27,016 bases of DNA from an uncultured Senegalimassilia sp. (GCF_934636665.1 NZ_CAKUAT010000024.1:1-27016); one strand, 5' to 3'; counted from the stretch's first letter, positions 1 to 7,474 are shown. Numbers and translations: made by a program. Notes: a model not told the origin generated them from the letters alone.

Positions 1-75
1 GGAGCGGACAACGGGATTCGAACCCGCGACCCTCACCTTGGCAAGGTGATGCTCTACCAGCTGAGCCATGTCCGC
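1..75 (-). tRNA. tRNA-Gly (GCC), 3' end at window edge
   Basis: The minus strand folds as a full cloverleaf. The seven-base acceptor GCGGACA (4-10 and 69-75) pairs with TGTCCGC. The D-arm has the GCTCAGCTGG type sequence, the anticodon stem TCACC/GGTGA closes loop TTGCCAA with anticodon GCC, and the T-arm contains GGTTCGAATCC. The discriminator is U (position 3). Positions 1-2 read CC, consistent with an encoded CCA whose last base lies outside the window. It follows tRNA-Val by a short spacer and shares its promoter. Confidence 0.96.
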
Positions 76-83
76 ATCACAAA

Positions 84-158
84 TGGTGGGCGTTACAAGA
101 TTTGAACTTGTGACCTCTTCCGTGTCAGGGAAGCGCTCTCCCCCTGAGCTAAACGCCC
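84..158 (-). tRNA. tRNA-Val (GAC)
   Basis: The minus strand gives acceptor GGGCGTT paired with AACGCCC, a D-arm beginning TAGCTCAG, an anticodon stem CTTCC/GGAAG around loop CTGACAC (anticodon GAC), and a T-arm with GTTCAAATC. The discriminator is A, and CCA is encoded at 84-86. It is the first tRNA of a two-gene transcript with tRNA-Gly, which starts only 8 nt downstream. Confidence 0.96.
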
Positions 159-205
159 ACTTGCTGTGAGTTGCTTCAGCGCTTTCGGCGCGTCGGCAAG
201 GAGAT

Positions 206-233
206 ATAATACCTGAACCAGAATTCTTGGCAA
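206..233 (-). promoter_or_regulatory. Promoter of the tRNA-Val/tRNA-Gly unit
   Basis: On the minus strand a -35 TTGCCA (228-233) is separated by 16 bp from a -10 TATTAT (206-211). Transcription would start near 199, about 40 nt before the mature tRNA-Val 5' end. This is a close match to the housekeeping sigma consensus. Confidence 0.75.
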
Positions 234-245
234 CCCCCTTTTTTG

Positions 246-263
246 AAAAAGTTCGAACTTTTT
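246..263 (-). repeat. 18-bp perfect palindrome upstream of tRNA promoter
   Basis: Five As, the core GTTCGAAC and five Ts form an exact palindrome centred just upstream of the tRNA -35. A 10-bp inverted repeat, GCGTCGGCAA (190-199) and TTGCCGACGC (263-272), brackets promoter and palindrome. It could be an operator, or an A/T-flanked upstream element. With only an 8-bp GC-containing core it is a poor terminator. The function is not known. Confidence 0.5.
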
Positions 264-279
264 TGCCGACGCAGGATCC

Positions 280-1067
280 CATTAGCTGTTTTCCCTGGTG
301 AGGCGAATGCAAATCGGGATTCTACAAGATTACAGGATTCAGTCCGAACACCGTCTACCCAAAGCTGTACAGAACGACAGTAAGATCATCGAGCTGGATA
401 ACCTGTCATGGCTAAGCTTTTCAAGAAGCCGGCGTCTAACGGTCTTGACTAGGCGTCAAACCAACATCGTGACATTCGGCAATGCAGCAGGAAGCTATCT
501 CAAATCTCAACATGACCGATTTTCGATGCATGCTCGCCTCGCTCACCTCTGTGGCAAGGGTGGGCGTTATGCCCCATGACGACGGAATGAGAGACCCTTC
601 CACAAGAGCCTCCAATGTCATTAATATATTTGCTACCAGCCGACGCAATCCAACTTCAGCACCTGTTGCATTACCGCTCGAAGGCATGACGATGAGGGAA
701 CTGGAGATGCACCTGCAATGCAGAGAGAGCGACAGGACACTGGGCATGCGCTTGTAAAGCAAACACATCCCCTGATGCTAACGCGCATTGCAAAGAAACT
801 CAGAAACGCGAATGAGCACGATCGAGCCCTGATATAAGCGCTGCCGATACCCAGAAAAAATGAACAGTCGCGAATCACCGTATTCGATCGCAAAAATACA
901 CAAACGAGGCGGCGATGCTCCAAACAGGCACTCTAGCACGCCATCAACGACGATCGTGAAAACAGTGCGAGCGGAGGCTTCCATACACCCGACCGCAATG
1001 CGGCACCCGTCCGCTAAGCAGCCCGACAAGGACAACAACAATTAGCTCAAGAATTGCTCTAGGTAGC
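280..1067. other. ~790 bp region without a recognisable gene
   Basis: Several short open frames exist on both strands (up to about 110 codons). None has a convincing Shine-Dalgarno, recognisable motifs or the strongly GC3-biased codon use of the neighbouring genes. Base composition is visibly less GC-rich than in the flanking operons. It could be a decayed gene, but I cannot reconstruct a parent protein. The tRNA-Leu terminator shields it on the right and the tRNA-Val promoter starts at its left edge. Confidence 0.5.
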
Positions 1068-1093
1068 AAAAAAGCGACCCGAAGGCCGCTTTC
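1068..1093 (-). terminator. Rho-independent terminator of tRNA-Leu
   Basis: Read on the minus strand, AGCGGCC pairs with GGTCGCT (one G-U) across a TTCG loop, followed by six Ts. It lies 8 nt past the encoded CCA of tRNA-Leu. Confidence 0.85.
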
Positions 1094-1100
1094 TGAATTC

Positions 1101-1187
1101 TGGTGTCGGAGGCGGGATTTGAACCCGCACACCCTATACGGGCACAAGCACCTCAAGCTTGCGTGTCTGCCGTTCCACCACTCCGAC
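1101..1187 (-). tRNA. tRNA-Leu (GAG)
   Basis: This is a class II tRNA with a long variable arm on the minus strand. Acceptor GTCGGAG pairs with CTCCGAC, the anticodon stem CAAGC/GCTTG encloses loop TTGAGGT (anticodon GAG), and the T-arm contains GGTTCAAATCC. The discriminator is A, and CCA is encoded at 1101-1103. It is a stand-alone unit with its own promoter and terminator. Confidence 0.96.
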
Positions 1188-1216
1188 GAGTTGTTGCCGA
1201 AAAGCAACGATGATTA

Positions 1217-1245
1217 ATATACCCGAACCTTACCTGCTTGCCAAG
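1217..1245 (-). promoter_or_regulatory. Promoter of tRNA-Leu
   Basis: The minus strand has -35 TTGGCA (1240-1245), a 17-bp spacer and -10 TATATT (1217-1222). The predicted start is near 1210, about 23 nt before the mature tRNA. The promoter sits in the short gap just after the secG stop. Confidence 0.75.
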
Positions 1246-1262
1246 ACCCAATTTGAAAAATT

Positions 1263-1520
1263 TTATCGGGTGGCGATGGTGCCGGACGGGTACACGATCA
1301 TAAGCGCGATAAGCGACAGCAAGAAGACGACCGCGAAGATGATGGTGATGCGGTCAAGGTTCTTCTCGACGATGCTGGTACCGGTTTGCGAAGAGTACAC
1401 GGAGCTGGCAATCATATCGGAGATGCCCGTGCCCTTGCCGGAGTGCAGCAGAATGAAGATGATGAGACCCAAGCCGGAGATGACCAGCAAGGCGATAAGG
1501 ATGATCAAAAGCGGATTCAC
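1263..1520 (-). CDS. secG: Preprotein translocase subunit SecG
   Basis: SecG is the small accessory membrane subunit of the SecYEG export channel in the cytoplasmic membrane. The 85-residue product has the family layout. A hydrophobic helix spans about residues 3-25. The conserved cytoplasmic loop LLHSGKGTGISD follows, then a Ser/Thr-rich linker, then a second hydrophobic helix near residues 57-78. I chose the GTG at 1518-1520 because AAAGAG lies 6 nt upstream. A GTG five codons earlier (1535) has no Shine-Dalgarno. The gene follows gpmI by about 114 nt and has its own promoter in that gap. A secG at the end of a gap-pgk-tpiA cluster is the usual actinobacterial context. Family identity is firm; the start is moderately certain. 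Confidence 0.92.
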   Translation of the reverse strand: MNPLLIILIALLVISGLGLIIFILLHSGKGTGISDMIASSVYSSQTGTSIVEKNLDRITIIFAVVFLLSLIALMIVYPSGTIATR

Positions 1521-1563
1521 GTGATGCTCTTTCACTCGGAATAATTACGTACGCAAGTAACCA

Positions 1564-1592
1564 AGTATAACGAAACGCGCCCGCGCAGGCAA
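1564..1592 (-). promoter_or_regulatory. Internal promoter for secG
   Basis: On the minus strand -35 TTGCCT (1587-1592) and -10 TATACT (1564-1569) are separated by 17 bp, between gpmI and secG. The -35 lies in the loop of an inverted repeat, GCGCCCGC (1577-1584) with GCGGGCGC (1603-1610). That repeat could act as a weak gpmI terminator or processing hairpin. Confidence 0.65.
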
Positions 1593-1634
1593 GAAACCGG
1601 CGGCGGGCGCGAACAGGGTCATGAAAATCACGCA

Positions 1635-3194
1635 TTACGCGAACAGGCTGCGTCCCGTCATCTCAGCGGGAACGGCAAGCCCCATGGCATCGAGCAGCGT
1701 GGGGGCGATGTCGCAAAGCGCGCCTTCCTCATCGCCGAGCGTCCGCCCGAGGTCGGCACCATCCACGAAGATGAAAGGCACCTTCGCGGTGGTATGCGCC
1801 GTGTGGGGCGTTCCATCGTCCGCGATCATCTTGTCGCAATTGCCGTGATCGGCCGTGATGAAGGCGAACCCGCCTTTGCGGCGAACGGCGTCGACGACCT
1901 TGCCGACACCGGAATCGACCGCCTCGACGGCGGCCACCGCGGCAGGGATGACGCCCGTGTGGCCGACCATGTCGGGGTTCGCGAAGTTCACGATGTACAC
2001 ATCGGCCTCATCGGCATCGATCGCCGCGGCCAAGGTGTCCGCGACCGCAGGCTCGCTCATCTCGGGTTGCAGATCGTACGTGGCAACTTTGGGGCTGGGG
2101 ATGAGGCTTCGCTGCTCCCCCGCCTTGGGCTCCTCGCGACCGCCGTTGAGGAAGAACGTGACGTGCGCATACTTCTCAGTTTCGGCGATATGGTATTGAC
2201 GCAGGCCGGCAGCGGAAAGCACGTCGGCAAGCACGTTTTCCGGGAACGTCTTGGGAAACGCGATCGGTGCGGGGATATCCGGGTCGTACTCGGTCAGGCA
2301 CACGAACGAGACCTCGGGCCTACGAGCACGATCGAACCCGTCGAAGACATCATCGACGATGGCGCGCGTAATCTCACGGGCACGATCGGGGCGGAAGTTG
2401 AAGAACACGACGGCATCCCCATCGACGACGCCGCGATCGTCGAGTGCCACGGGCTCGACGAACTCATCGGTGACATCGCTATCGTACGATGCCTGCATGG
2501 CGGCGACGGGATCGCCCGACGCAGCGAGCGGCTTTGCGCACACAACGGCCTCGTACGCCTTGGCGACACGGTCCCAACGCTTGTCTCGATCCATCGCGTA
2601 ATAGCGGCCCGAGACGCTTGCCACGCGCACGGCGTCTTGAAATCCGTTCTCGGCGATGAAGTCCTGCAGCTGCTGCATGTAGCCCTTGCCGCTTGACGGG
2701 GGGACGTCGCGACCGTCCATGAACGCATGCACGCGCACATCGCCGACTCCGCTTTGCACGGCATGCTTGATGAGCGCATACAGGTGCTCGTTGCTGGAAT
2801 GAACGCCGCCATCGGAGAGCAAGCCCATGAGGTGCAGCGCGGCACCCGGCGCCTTAGCAGCCTCGATCGCATTATTAATCACCGCGTTATCGCAGATGGA
2901 GCCTGTGCGGCATGCCATGTTGATGCGCGAAAGCTCCTGATGCACCACGCGCCCGGCGCCGATGTTGAGATGCCCCACCTCGGAGTTGCCCATCTGCCCC
3001 TCGGGCAGGCCCACGGCCTCCCCGGAGGCTTCGAGCTTGGTGTGCGAGCAGGTCTCGAACAGGCGATCGAGCACCGGCGTGGAGGCCAACGATACGGCGT
3101 TTCCCGGACCTGCCGGCGCCAAGCCCAAACCATCCATGATGATCAAACACGCCGGAAGCGACAGCTTCCCGTGTCCGTTTTGCAACGCGCTCAT
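1635..3194 (-). CDS. gpmI: 2,3-bisphosphoglycerate-independent phosphoglycerate mutase
   Basis: This cytoplasmic Mn-dependent enzyme interconverts 3- and 2-phosphoglycerate in glycolysis/gluconeogenesis. The 519-residue product has normal family length. It belongs to the alkaline-phosphatase superfamily. An N-terminal metal site lies in IIMDGLG, the phosphorylated serine in GQMGNSEVGH is near residue 71, and the C-terminal metal motif is TADHGN with the later HTAH. The ATG at 3192-3194 overlaps the tpiA TAA by one base (TAATG), implying translational coupling. A GTG at 3203 is an alternative start three codons longer. The gene is fourth in the gap-pgk-tpiA-gpmI run and supplies the step after pgk. 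Identification is secure. Confidence 0.96.
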   Translation of the reverse strand: MSALQNGHGKLSLPACLIIMDGLGLAPAGPGNAVSLASTPVLDRLFETCSHTKLEASGEAVGLPEGQMGNSEVGHLNIGAGRVVHQELSRINMACRTGSICDNAVINNAIEAAKAPGAALHLMGLLSDGGVHSSNEHLYALIKHAVQSGVGDVRVHAFMDGRDVPPSSGKGYMQQLQDFIAENGFQDAVRVASVSGRYYAMDRDKRWDRVAKAYEAVVCAKPLAASGDPVAAMQASYDSDVTDEFVEPVALDDRGVVDGDAVVFFNFRPDRAREITRAIVDDVFDGFDRARRPEVSFVCLTEYDPDIPAPIAFPKTFPENVLADVLSAAGLRQYHIAETEKYAHVTFFLNGGREEPKAGEQRSLIPSPKVATYDLQPEMSEPAVADTLAAAIDADEADVYIVNFANPDMVGHTGVIPAAVAAVEAVDSGVGKVVDAVRRKGGFAFITADHGNCDKMIADDGTPHTAHTTAKVPFIFVDGADLGRTLGDEEGALCDIAPTLLDAMGLAVPAEMTGRSLFA

Positions 3195-3964
3195 TACAGG
3201 CACGCTTTCACCAGCTGCACGAACTGGTCGGCCTTCAGGCTGGCGCCGCCGACCAGGCCGCCGTCGATATCGGGCTGGGCGAGAAGCTGTTCAACGTTAC
3301 CGACGTTCATGGAGCCGCCGTACAGGATGCGCATCTGATCGGCGGTCTCGGCGCCGAACATGTCGACGAGCGTGGCGCGGATGGCGGCGCACATGTCCTG
3401 CGCCTGCTCGGGCGTAGCCGTACGGCCCGTGCCGATGGCCCAGATGGGCTCGTAAGCCACGACGCACTTACCGGCCTCTTCGGGCTCCAAGCCCGCGAAC
3501 GCTGCGCGCACCTGGGCGCAGACGAACTCCTCGGCGCTGCCCTCATCGCGCACGGCCAGCGACTCGCCGACGCATGCGACGGCGTACAGGCCGCCATCGA
3601 GCAAGGCACGGACCTTGCGGTTGACGTCCTCGTTGGTTTCACCGAAGTAGCCGCGGCGCTCGGAGTGGCCGACGATGGAGCACGTGCAATGGACATCCTT
3701 GAGCATGGGAACCGACACCTCGCCGGTGAACGCGCCCTTCGGCTCCCAGTACACGTTCTGTGCACCGATTTGGATGGGCTGATGGTCGAACTCGAACACC
3801 GTGTTGACCGGCTTCAGGTCGATGGACGGCGGGCATACGAGCACGTCCACGAAGTCGGTCCAGTGCTTGTCGAAGTTGTTGGAGATGGTTTGCGCCAGCA
3901 CCACGGCCTCGGCATAGGTGTTGTTCATCTTCCAGTTACCGGCCATAAGCGGTTTGCGAGCCAT
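3194..3964 (-). CDS. tpiA: Triosephosphate isomerase
   Basis: The enzyme interconverts dihydroxyacetone phosphate and glyceraldehyde-3-phosphate in the cytoplasm. The 256-residue TIM barrel carries all signatures. GNWKMN holds Lys12, VGHSERR holds the electrophilic His100, and AYEPIWAIGTG holds the catalytic Glu172 and hinge of the mobile loop. The phosphate-binding GGSMN and GGLVGGASL segments are near the C-terminus. I chose the ATG at 3964 because AAGGAG lies 8 nt upstream. A TTG six codons earlier would include that Shine-Dalgarno in the coding region. The stop overlaps the gpmI start. The gene sits third in the glycolytic operon, after pgk and a short hairpin. Confidence 0.97.
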   Translation of the reverse strand: MARKPLMAGNWKMNNTYAEAVVLAQTISNNFDKHWTDFVDVLVCPPSIDLKPVNTVFEFDHQPIQIGAQNVYWEPKGAFTGEVSVPMLKDVHCTCSIVGHSERRGYFGETNEDVNRKVRALLDGGLYAVACVGESLAVRDEGSAEEFVCAQVRAAFAGLEPEEAGKCVVAYEPIWAIGTGRTATPEQAQDMCAAIRATLVDMFGAETADQMRILYGGSMNVGNVEQLLAQPDIDGGLVGGASLKADQFVQLVKACL

Positions 3965-3988
3965 ATGGCACGCTCCTTTCAAAACGAT

Positions 3989-4012
3989 AAGGGGGACGCA
4001 TGCGCCCCCCTT
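3989..4012 (-). other. pgk-tpiA intercistronic hairpin
   Basis: AAGGGGG (3989-3995) can pair with CCCCCTT (4006-4012) around a loop containing the palindrome GCATGC. It lies between the pgk stop and the tpiA Shine-Dalgarno. There is no proper T-run after it on the minus strand, so an mRNA stability or processing hairpin is more likely than a terminator. Confidence 0.5.
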
Positions 4013-4020
4013 GGATTACC

Positions 4021-5208
4021 TTAGCGCTTCAGAGCCTCCACGCCGGGAAGGGCCTCGCCCTGTACCAGCTCCATGCTGGCACCGCCGCCCGTGGAGATGA
4101 ACGTCATGCGGTTGGCAAGATCGAACTTGTTGACCGCCGCCACGGAGTCGCCGCCGCCGATGATGGTGTCGCCCTGCTGGTTGTCGGCCACGGCCTCGGC
4201 CACGGCCTTCGTGCCTGCCGCGAACGCCTCCATCTCGAACACGCCCATGGGACCGTTCCAGAACACGGTGGCCGCCTGCGAGATAGCCTGCGCATACAGC
4301 TTGGCCGTTTCCGGACCGACATCGAGGCCCATCATATCGGCCGGGATGTCGTCGACGGAGACGGTCTTGGTGTTCGCATCCTCGGCGAACTTGTCGGCGC
4401 ATACGACGTCGACGGGGAGCAGCAGCTTCACGCCGCGCTCCTCGGCCTTGCGCAGCATAGCGGCAGCGCGCTCCACCCAGTCCTCCTCTTTAAGCGAGGT
4501 GCCCACCTGCTTGCCCTGAGCCAGCAGGAACGTGAAGCACATGCCGCCGCCGATGATGAGGGTATCGCACTTGTCCATAAGCGCATCGATGACCTTGATC
4601 TTGTCGGAGACCTTCGAGCCACCCAGGATGGCGACGAAGGGACGACGGGGCTCATCGAGCATGCCGGTGAGGGTAGCAACCTCGTTTTGCATGAGGTAGC
4701 CGGCATAGGCGGGCAGGAGCGCCGCGACGCCGGCAGTGGAGGCATGGGCGCGATGCGCCGTGCCGAAGGCATCGTTGACGTAGGCCTCGCCGAGCTTGGC
4801 GAGCTCCTGGCAGAACTCGGGATCGTTTTTCTTCTCACGCTTGTCGAAGCGAAGGTTCTCGAGCACCAGCACCTGACCGTCCTGAAGAGCGGCGGCCTTG
4901 GCCTGGGCGTCGGGACCGACGGTGTCGGAAGCGAACGCCACGGGGCGACCGAGCAGCTCGGAGAGGCGCAGGGCGGCCGGGCGAAGCGTGAACTTCTCCT
5001 CGAAGCCCTCGCCCGACGGACGGCCGAGGTGGCTCATGAGGATGACGCGCGCGCCTTCGTCGATGAGCTTCTCGATGGTGGGCAGCGCAGCACGGATGCG
5101 GGTATCGTCGGAGCAAACGCCGTCTGCCACGGGAACGTTGAAGTCGACGCGGACGAGCACGCGCTTGCCGCGCGCGTCAAGCTGGTCGACGGTGGCGATA
5201 TCAGCCAT
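4021..5208 (-). CDS. pgk: Phosphoglycerate kinase
   Basis: The enzyme transfers phosphate between 1,3-bisphosphoglycerate and ADP, an ATP-yielding step of glycolysis, in the cytoplasm. The 395-residue product is of normal length with both Rossmann-like domains. The N-terminal substrate side has RVDFNVP, SHLGRPSG and NDAFGTAHRAH. The C-terminal nucleotide side has GGSKVSDKI, FWNGPMGVFE, IIGGGDSVAAV and STGGGASMELV. The ATG at 5208 follows AAGGA by 7 nt. The gene is second in the operon after gap. The 168-nt gap before it is strongly structured (see separate entries), which may separate gap and pgk expression levels. Confidence 0.97.
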   Translation of the reverse strand: MADIATVDQLDARGKRVLVRVDFNVPVADGVCSDDTRIRAALPTIEKLIDEGARVILMSHLGRPSGEGFEEKFTLRPAALRLSELLGRPVAFASDTVGPDAQAKAAALQDGQVLVLENLRFDKREKKNDPEFCQELAKLGEAYVNDAFGTAHRAHASTAGVAALLPAYAGYLMQNEVATLTGMLDEPRRPFVAILGGSKVSDKIKVIDALMDKCDTLIIGGGMCFTFLLAQGKQVGTSLKEEDWVERAAAMLRKAEERGVKLLLPVDVVCADKFAEDANTKTVSVDDIPADMMGLDVGPETAKLYAQAISQAATVFWNGPMGVFEMEAFAAGTKAVAEAVADNQQGDTIIGGGDSVAAVNKFDLANRMTFISTGGGASMELVQGEALPGVEALKR

Positions 5209-5224
5209 GATGATTTCCTTTCAA

Positions 5225-5244
5225 ATCACCGCGGATGCGGTGAT
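5225..5244 (-). other. Hairpin directly upstream of the pgk ribosome-binding site
   Basis: ATCACCGC (5225-5232) and GCGGTGAT (5237-5244) form a perfect 8-bp stem with a four-base loop. It ends only a few bases before the pgk Shine-Dalgarno (5217-5221). It may protect the processed 5' end of a pgk mRNA or position the ribosome; this is inference. Confidence 0.55.
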
Positions 5245-5253
5245 GGCCAGCTA

Positions 5254-5352
5254 AAAGGCCCTGGTCCCGATTGCACCTTGCAATGCAGCCGACCGTGCTT
5301 CGGGCACGAACGGCACGGCGCGCAAGGGGCAAGGTTCGGTTCCAGGGCCCTT
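5254..5352 (-). repeat. ~99-nt foldback element between gap and pgk
   Basis: The two ends pair over 11 bp (AAGGGCCCTGG with CCAGGGCCTTT, one G-U on the minus strand). Nested inside are CCGA/TCGG, ACCTTGC/GCAAGGT, CCGTGC/GCACGG and a small TTCG/CGAA stem. The whole makes one long interrupted hairpin filling most of the gap-pgk spacer. No T-run follows. It has the same size and layout as the element at 20507-20603. Confidence 0.6.
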
Positions 5353-5376
5353 CATAGCGTTAAGCGGTTAAGCCGA

Positions 5377-6378
5377 TTACAGCAGAATCTTGACAAGGTC
5401 CTTCACGCGGTTGGAGTAACCCCACTCGTTGTCGTACCAGGAAACGACCTTGACCATGTTGGACTTGCCGCCCATGACCATGGTGAGCTTGCTGTCGAAG
5501 ATAGAGGAGTGGTTGTTGCCAACGATGTCGATGGACACGATGGGATCCTCGGTGTACTCGAGCACACCGGCCAGCTCGCCTTCGGCGGCTTCCTTCATAG
5601 CGGCGTTGATCTCCTCGATGGTGACCTCGCGCTCCAGCTCGACCGTCAGGTCGACCATGGAGCCGTCGGGCGTGGGAACGCGCGTGGCGAAGCCGTCGAG
5701 CTTGCCAGCCAGCTCGGGGAGGACCAGGGACACGGCGCGAGCGGCGCCCGTGGTGGTCGGGATCATGGACATGGCTGCGGCGCGGGCACGGCGCAGGTCC
5801 TTATGCGGCAGGTCCAAGATCTTCTGATCGTTGGTGTAGGAATGAATGGTGTTCATGTAGCCGCGCTTGATGCCGAACTTCTCGAGCAGCACCTTGGCGA
5901 CGGGGGCCAGGCAGTTGGTGGTGCAGGAGGCGTTGGAGATGATGTTGTGCTTATCCTTGTCGTACTGCTCGTCGTTGACGCCCATGACGACGGTGATGTC
6001 CTCGCCCTTTGCCGGGCAGGTGATGACGACCTTCTTGGCGCCGGCCTTGATGTGCTTGCTGGCAAGCTCGCCGGTCTTGAAGATGCCGGTGGACTCGACG
6101 ACGACGTCGACGCCCAGTTCGCCCCAAGGCAGGTTCTCGGGATCGCGCTCGCACAAGACCTTCACGGCATGGCCGTCGGCCACGAAGCCATCCTCGGTGA
6201 CCTCGACCGTATCGAAGGCGCGGCCGTGGACCGAATCATACTTCAGCAGGTGAGCCATCGTCGGGATGTCGCCGAGATCGTTGACGGCCACGACCTGGAT
6301 CTCCGGGTCCTTGACCATGGCGCGGTACGCCAGACGTCCGATGCGGCCGAAACCGTTGATGCCTACTTTGATTGCCAT
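5377..6378 (-). CDS. gap: Glyceraldehyde-3-phosphate dehydrogenase (type I, NAD)
   Basis: The enzyme oxidises and phosphorylates glyceraldehyde-3-phosphate to 1,3-bisphosphoglycerate in the cytoplasm. The 333-residue product has an N-terminal NAD-binding fold with INGFGRIGR. An acidic residue in VNDLGD (Asp34) points to NAD rather than NADP. The active-site SNASCTTNC contains Cys152, HSYTNDQ contains the catalytic His179, and the C-terminal WYDNEWGYSNR is present. I chose the ATG at 6378 with AAGGAG 7 nt upstream. A start six codons earlier would swallow that site. It is the first gene of the gap-pgk-tpiA-gpmI operon, downstream of whiA. Confidence 0.97.
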   Translation of the reverse strand: MAIKVGINGFGRIGRLAYRAMVKDPEIQVVAVNDLGDIPTMAHLLKYDSVHGRAFDTVEVTEDGFVADGHAVKVLCERDPENLPWGELGVDVVVESTGIFKTGELASKHIKAGAKKVVITCPAKGEDITVVMGVNDEQYDKDKHNIISNASCTTNCLAPVAKVLLEKFGIKRGYMNTIHSYTNDQKILDLPHKDLRRARAAAMSMIPTTTGAARAVSLVLPELAGKLDGFATRVPTPDGSMVDLTVELEREVTIEEINAAMKEAAEGELAGVLEYTEDPIVSIDIVGNNHSSIFDSKLTMVMGGKSNMVKVVSWYDNEWGYSNRVKDLVKILL

Positions 6379-6430
6379 TGCGTATCTCCTTTTCATTCAG
6401 ATACTCAAGTTATGGGCCATACGAAACGTT

Positions 6431-6448
6431 AGTGTAGCGGAAAGTCAA
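6431..6448 (-). promoter_or_regulatory. Possible gap operon promoter elements
   Basis: The minus strand between whiA and gap has a -35-like TTGACT (6443-6448) and, separately, a -10-like TACACT (6431-6436). These two are too close to work together. TTGACT with an 18-bp spacer would use the weak -10 TCGTAT. A promoter is expected here because a new operon begins, but I cannot fix its exact position. Confidence 0.35.
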
Positions 6449-6498
6449 ACGCTTGCGGCGCGAATTTGGCAGACGGTCGACAAGCGAAGACCAACGCA

Positions 6499-6516
6499 TC
6501 CCGCCTAGCGGCGGGA
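6499..6516 (-). terminator. GC-rich hairpin after whiA
   Basis: CCCGCC and GGCGGG form a six-pair stem with a four-base loop about 17 nt past the whiA stop. There is no clear T-run, so it is a weak intrinsic terminator at best, or a Rho-dependent or stability hairpin. It marks the boundary between the pcrA-whiA unit and the gap operon. Confidence 0.4.
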
Positions 6517-6532
6517 CGCCGGTCACTATCGG

Positions 6533-7474
6533 TTACCGATTCTGATTCTCCAGTTCAGCGGCCAATTGCTCGATACGACGCACACGGTGGTACACCGCCG
6601 ATTTCGACAGCGGAGGGCTGGCAAGCTCGCCGAGCTCCTTAAGCGTCGCCTCGGGATGGCGCACGCGCAGCTTGATGAAGTCCTGCAACGCCGGAGGAAG
6701 GTTCTCCATGCCGTGCGCCTCCACCACCTGCCTGATGGCCCGGATCTGGTCGATCGCCGCACGCGACGTTTTGGCCTGGTTGGCGATCTCGGCGTTGGTC
6801 TGACGGTTCACATCGTTGCGCACGCTTTTGATGACGCGGGCGTTTTCCATGGCAAGCGCGCTTTGATGAGCGCCCGCAAGCGCCAGGAACTCAAGGATGG
6901 CGCTGCCGCTTTTCAAGTACACCATGTAGGAGTTGCGACGCTGCATGATGCGCGCCTTGATGTTCTTGCGAGCCAGAAGATCTACAAGCCCATCAGCCAG
7001 CTCCTCGGTTTCGACGATCACCTCGAAATGGAAATCACCGCGAGGGTCGGACACGAACCCGCTTCCCAGGAACGCTCCGCGCAGATACGCGGCCGCGCAG
7101 CAATCCTTGGCCACCAGCTGCTCGGATACGCCGAGCACCAGACCGCCTTCGGGGGAAAGCACGCCCATATCCACCAAAGCCGCAGCAAGCTGAGGCTGGG
7201 CGGGAACCTCGATGAGGTAGTTCGGCGTTTTATGCAAGACGCTTCGGCGGACCGTCAGATTGGTTTTCAGCCGATACAGCTCATGCAACAGCTTGATCAC
7301 CAATCGGGCCACCGAAGGAGCATCGGTGGCGATCTCCACGCGATACCGGTTTTTCCCCGACACGAACAACGTGCCCTCGATGCGCACAAGCGCCGCCAAA
7401 ACGGCCTTATCGCAATGGCTGCACGTTGCCGGCACGCGGGAAAGCTCGTCTTTTACCTCTGCCGTGAACGACAT
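6533..7474 (-). CDS. whiA: WhiA sporulation/cell-division type transcription regulator
   Basis: WhiA is a DNA-binding protein conserved in Gram-positive bacteria. In Streptomyces it controls sporulation septation, and in Bacillus it affects division and chromosome segregation. The 313-residue product opens with the family signature SFTAEVKDELSR. Two degenerate LAGLIDADG-like units form the first two thirds; GAFLGSGFVSDPRGDFHFE is the second unit's core. A C-terminal helix-turn-helix contains VNRQTNAEIANQAKTS and later LKELGELASPPLSKSAVYHR. The ATG at 7474 has GGGGGTG 8 nt upstream and lies inside the end of yvcK (22-bp overlap), so translation is probably coupled. In a non-sporulating anaerobe a division or metabolic role is more likely than sporulation. 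Confidence 0.95.
   Translation of the reverse strand: MSFTAEVKDELSRVPATCSHCDKAVLAALVRIEGTLFVSGKNRYRVEIATDAPSVARLVIKLLHELYRLKTNLTVRRSVLHKTPNYLIEVPAQPQLAAALVDMGVLSPEGGLVLGVSEQLVAKDCCAAAYLRGAFLGSGFVSDPRGDFHFEVIVETEELADGLVDLLARKNIKARIMQRRNSYMVYLKSGSAILEFLALAGAHQSALAMENARVIKSVRNDVNRQTNAEIANQAKTSRAAIDQIRAIRQVVEAHGMENLPPALQDFIKLRVRHPEATLKELGELASPPLSKSAVYHRVRRIEQLAAELENQNR

Noticed and set aside
251..258. GTTCGAAC as a second LexA box
   Set aside because: The half-sites are in the wrong order and spacing (GTTC-GAAC rather than GAAC-N4-GTTC).
4000..6432. 810-codon plus-strand open frame across pgk and gap
   Set aside because: It is antisense to two clearly identified glycolytic genes, has no domain or ribosome-binding site, and its composition is that of a mirrored GC-rich gene.
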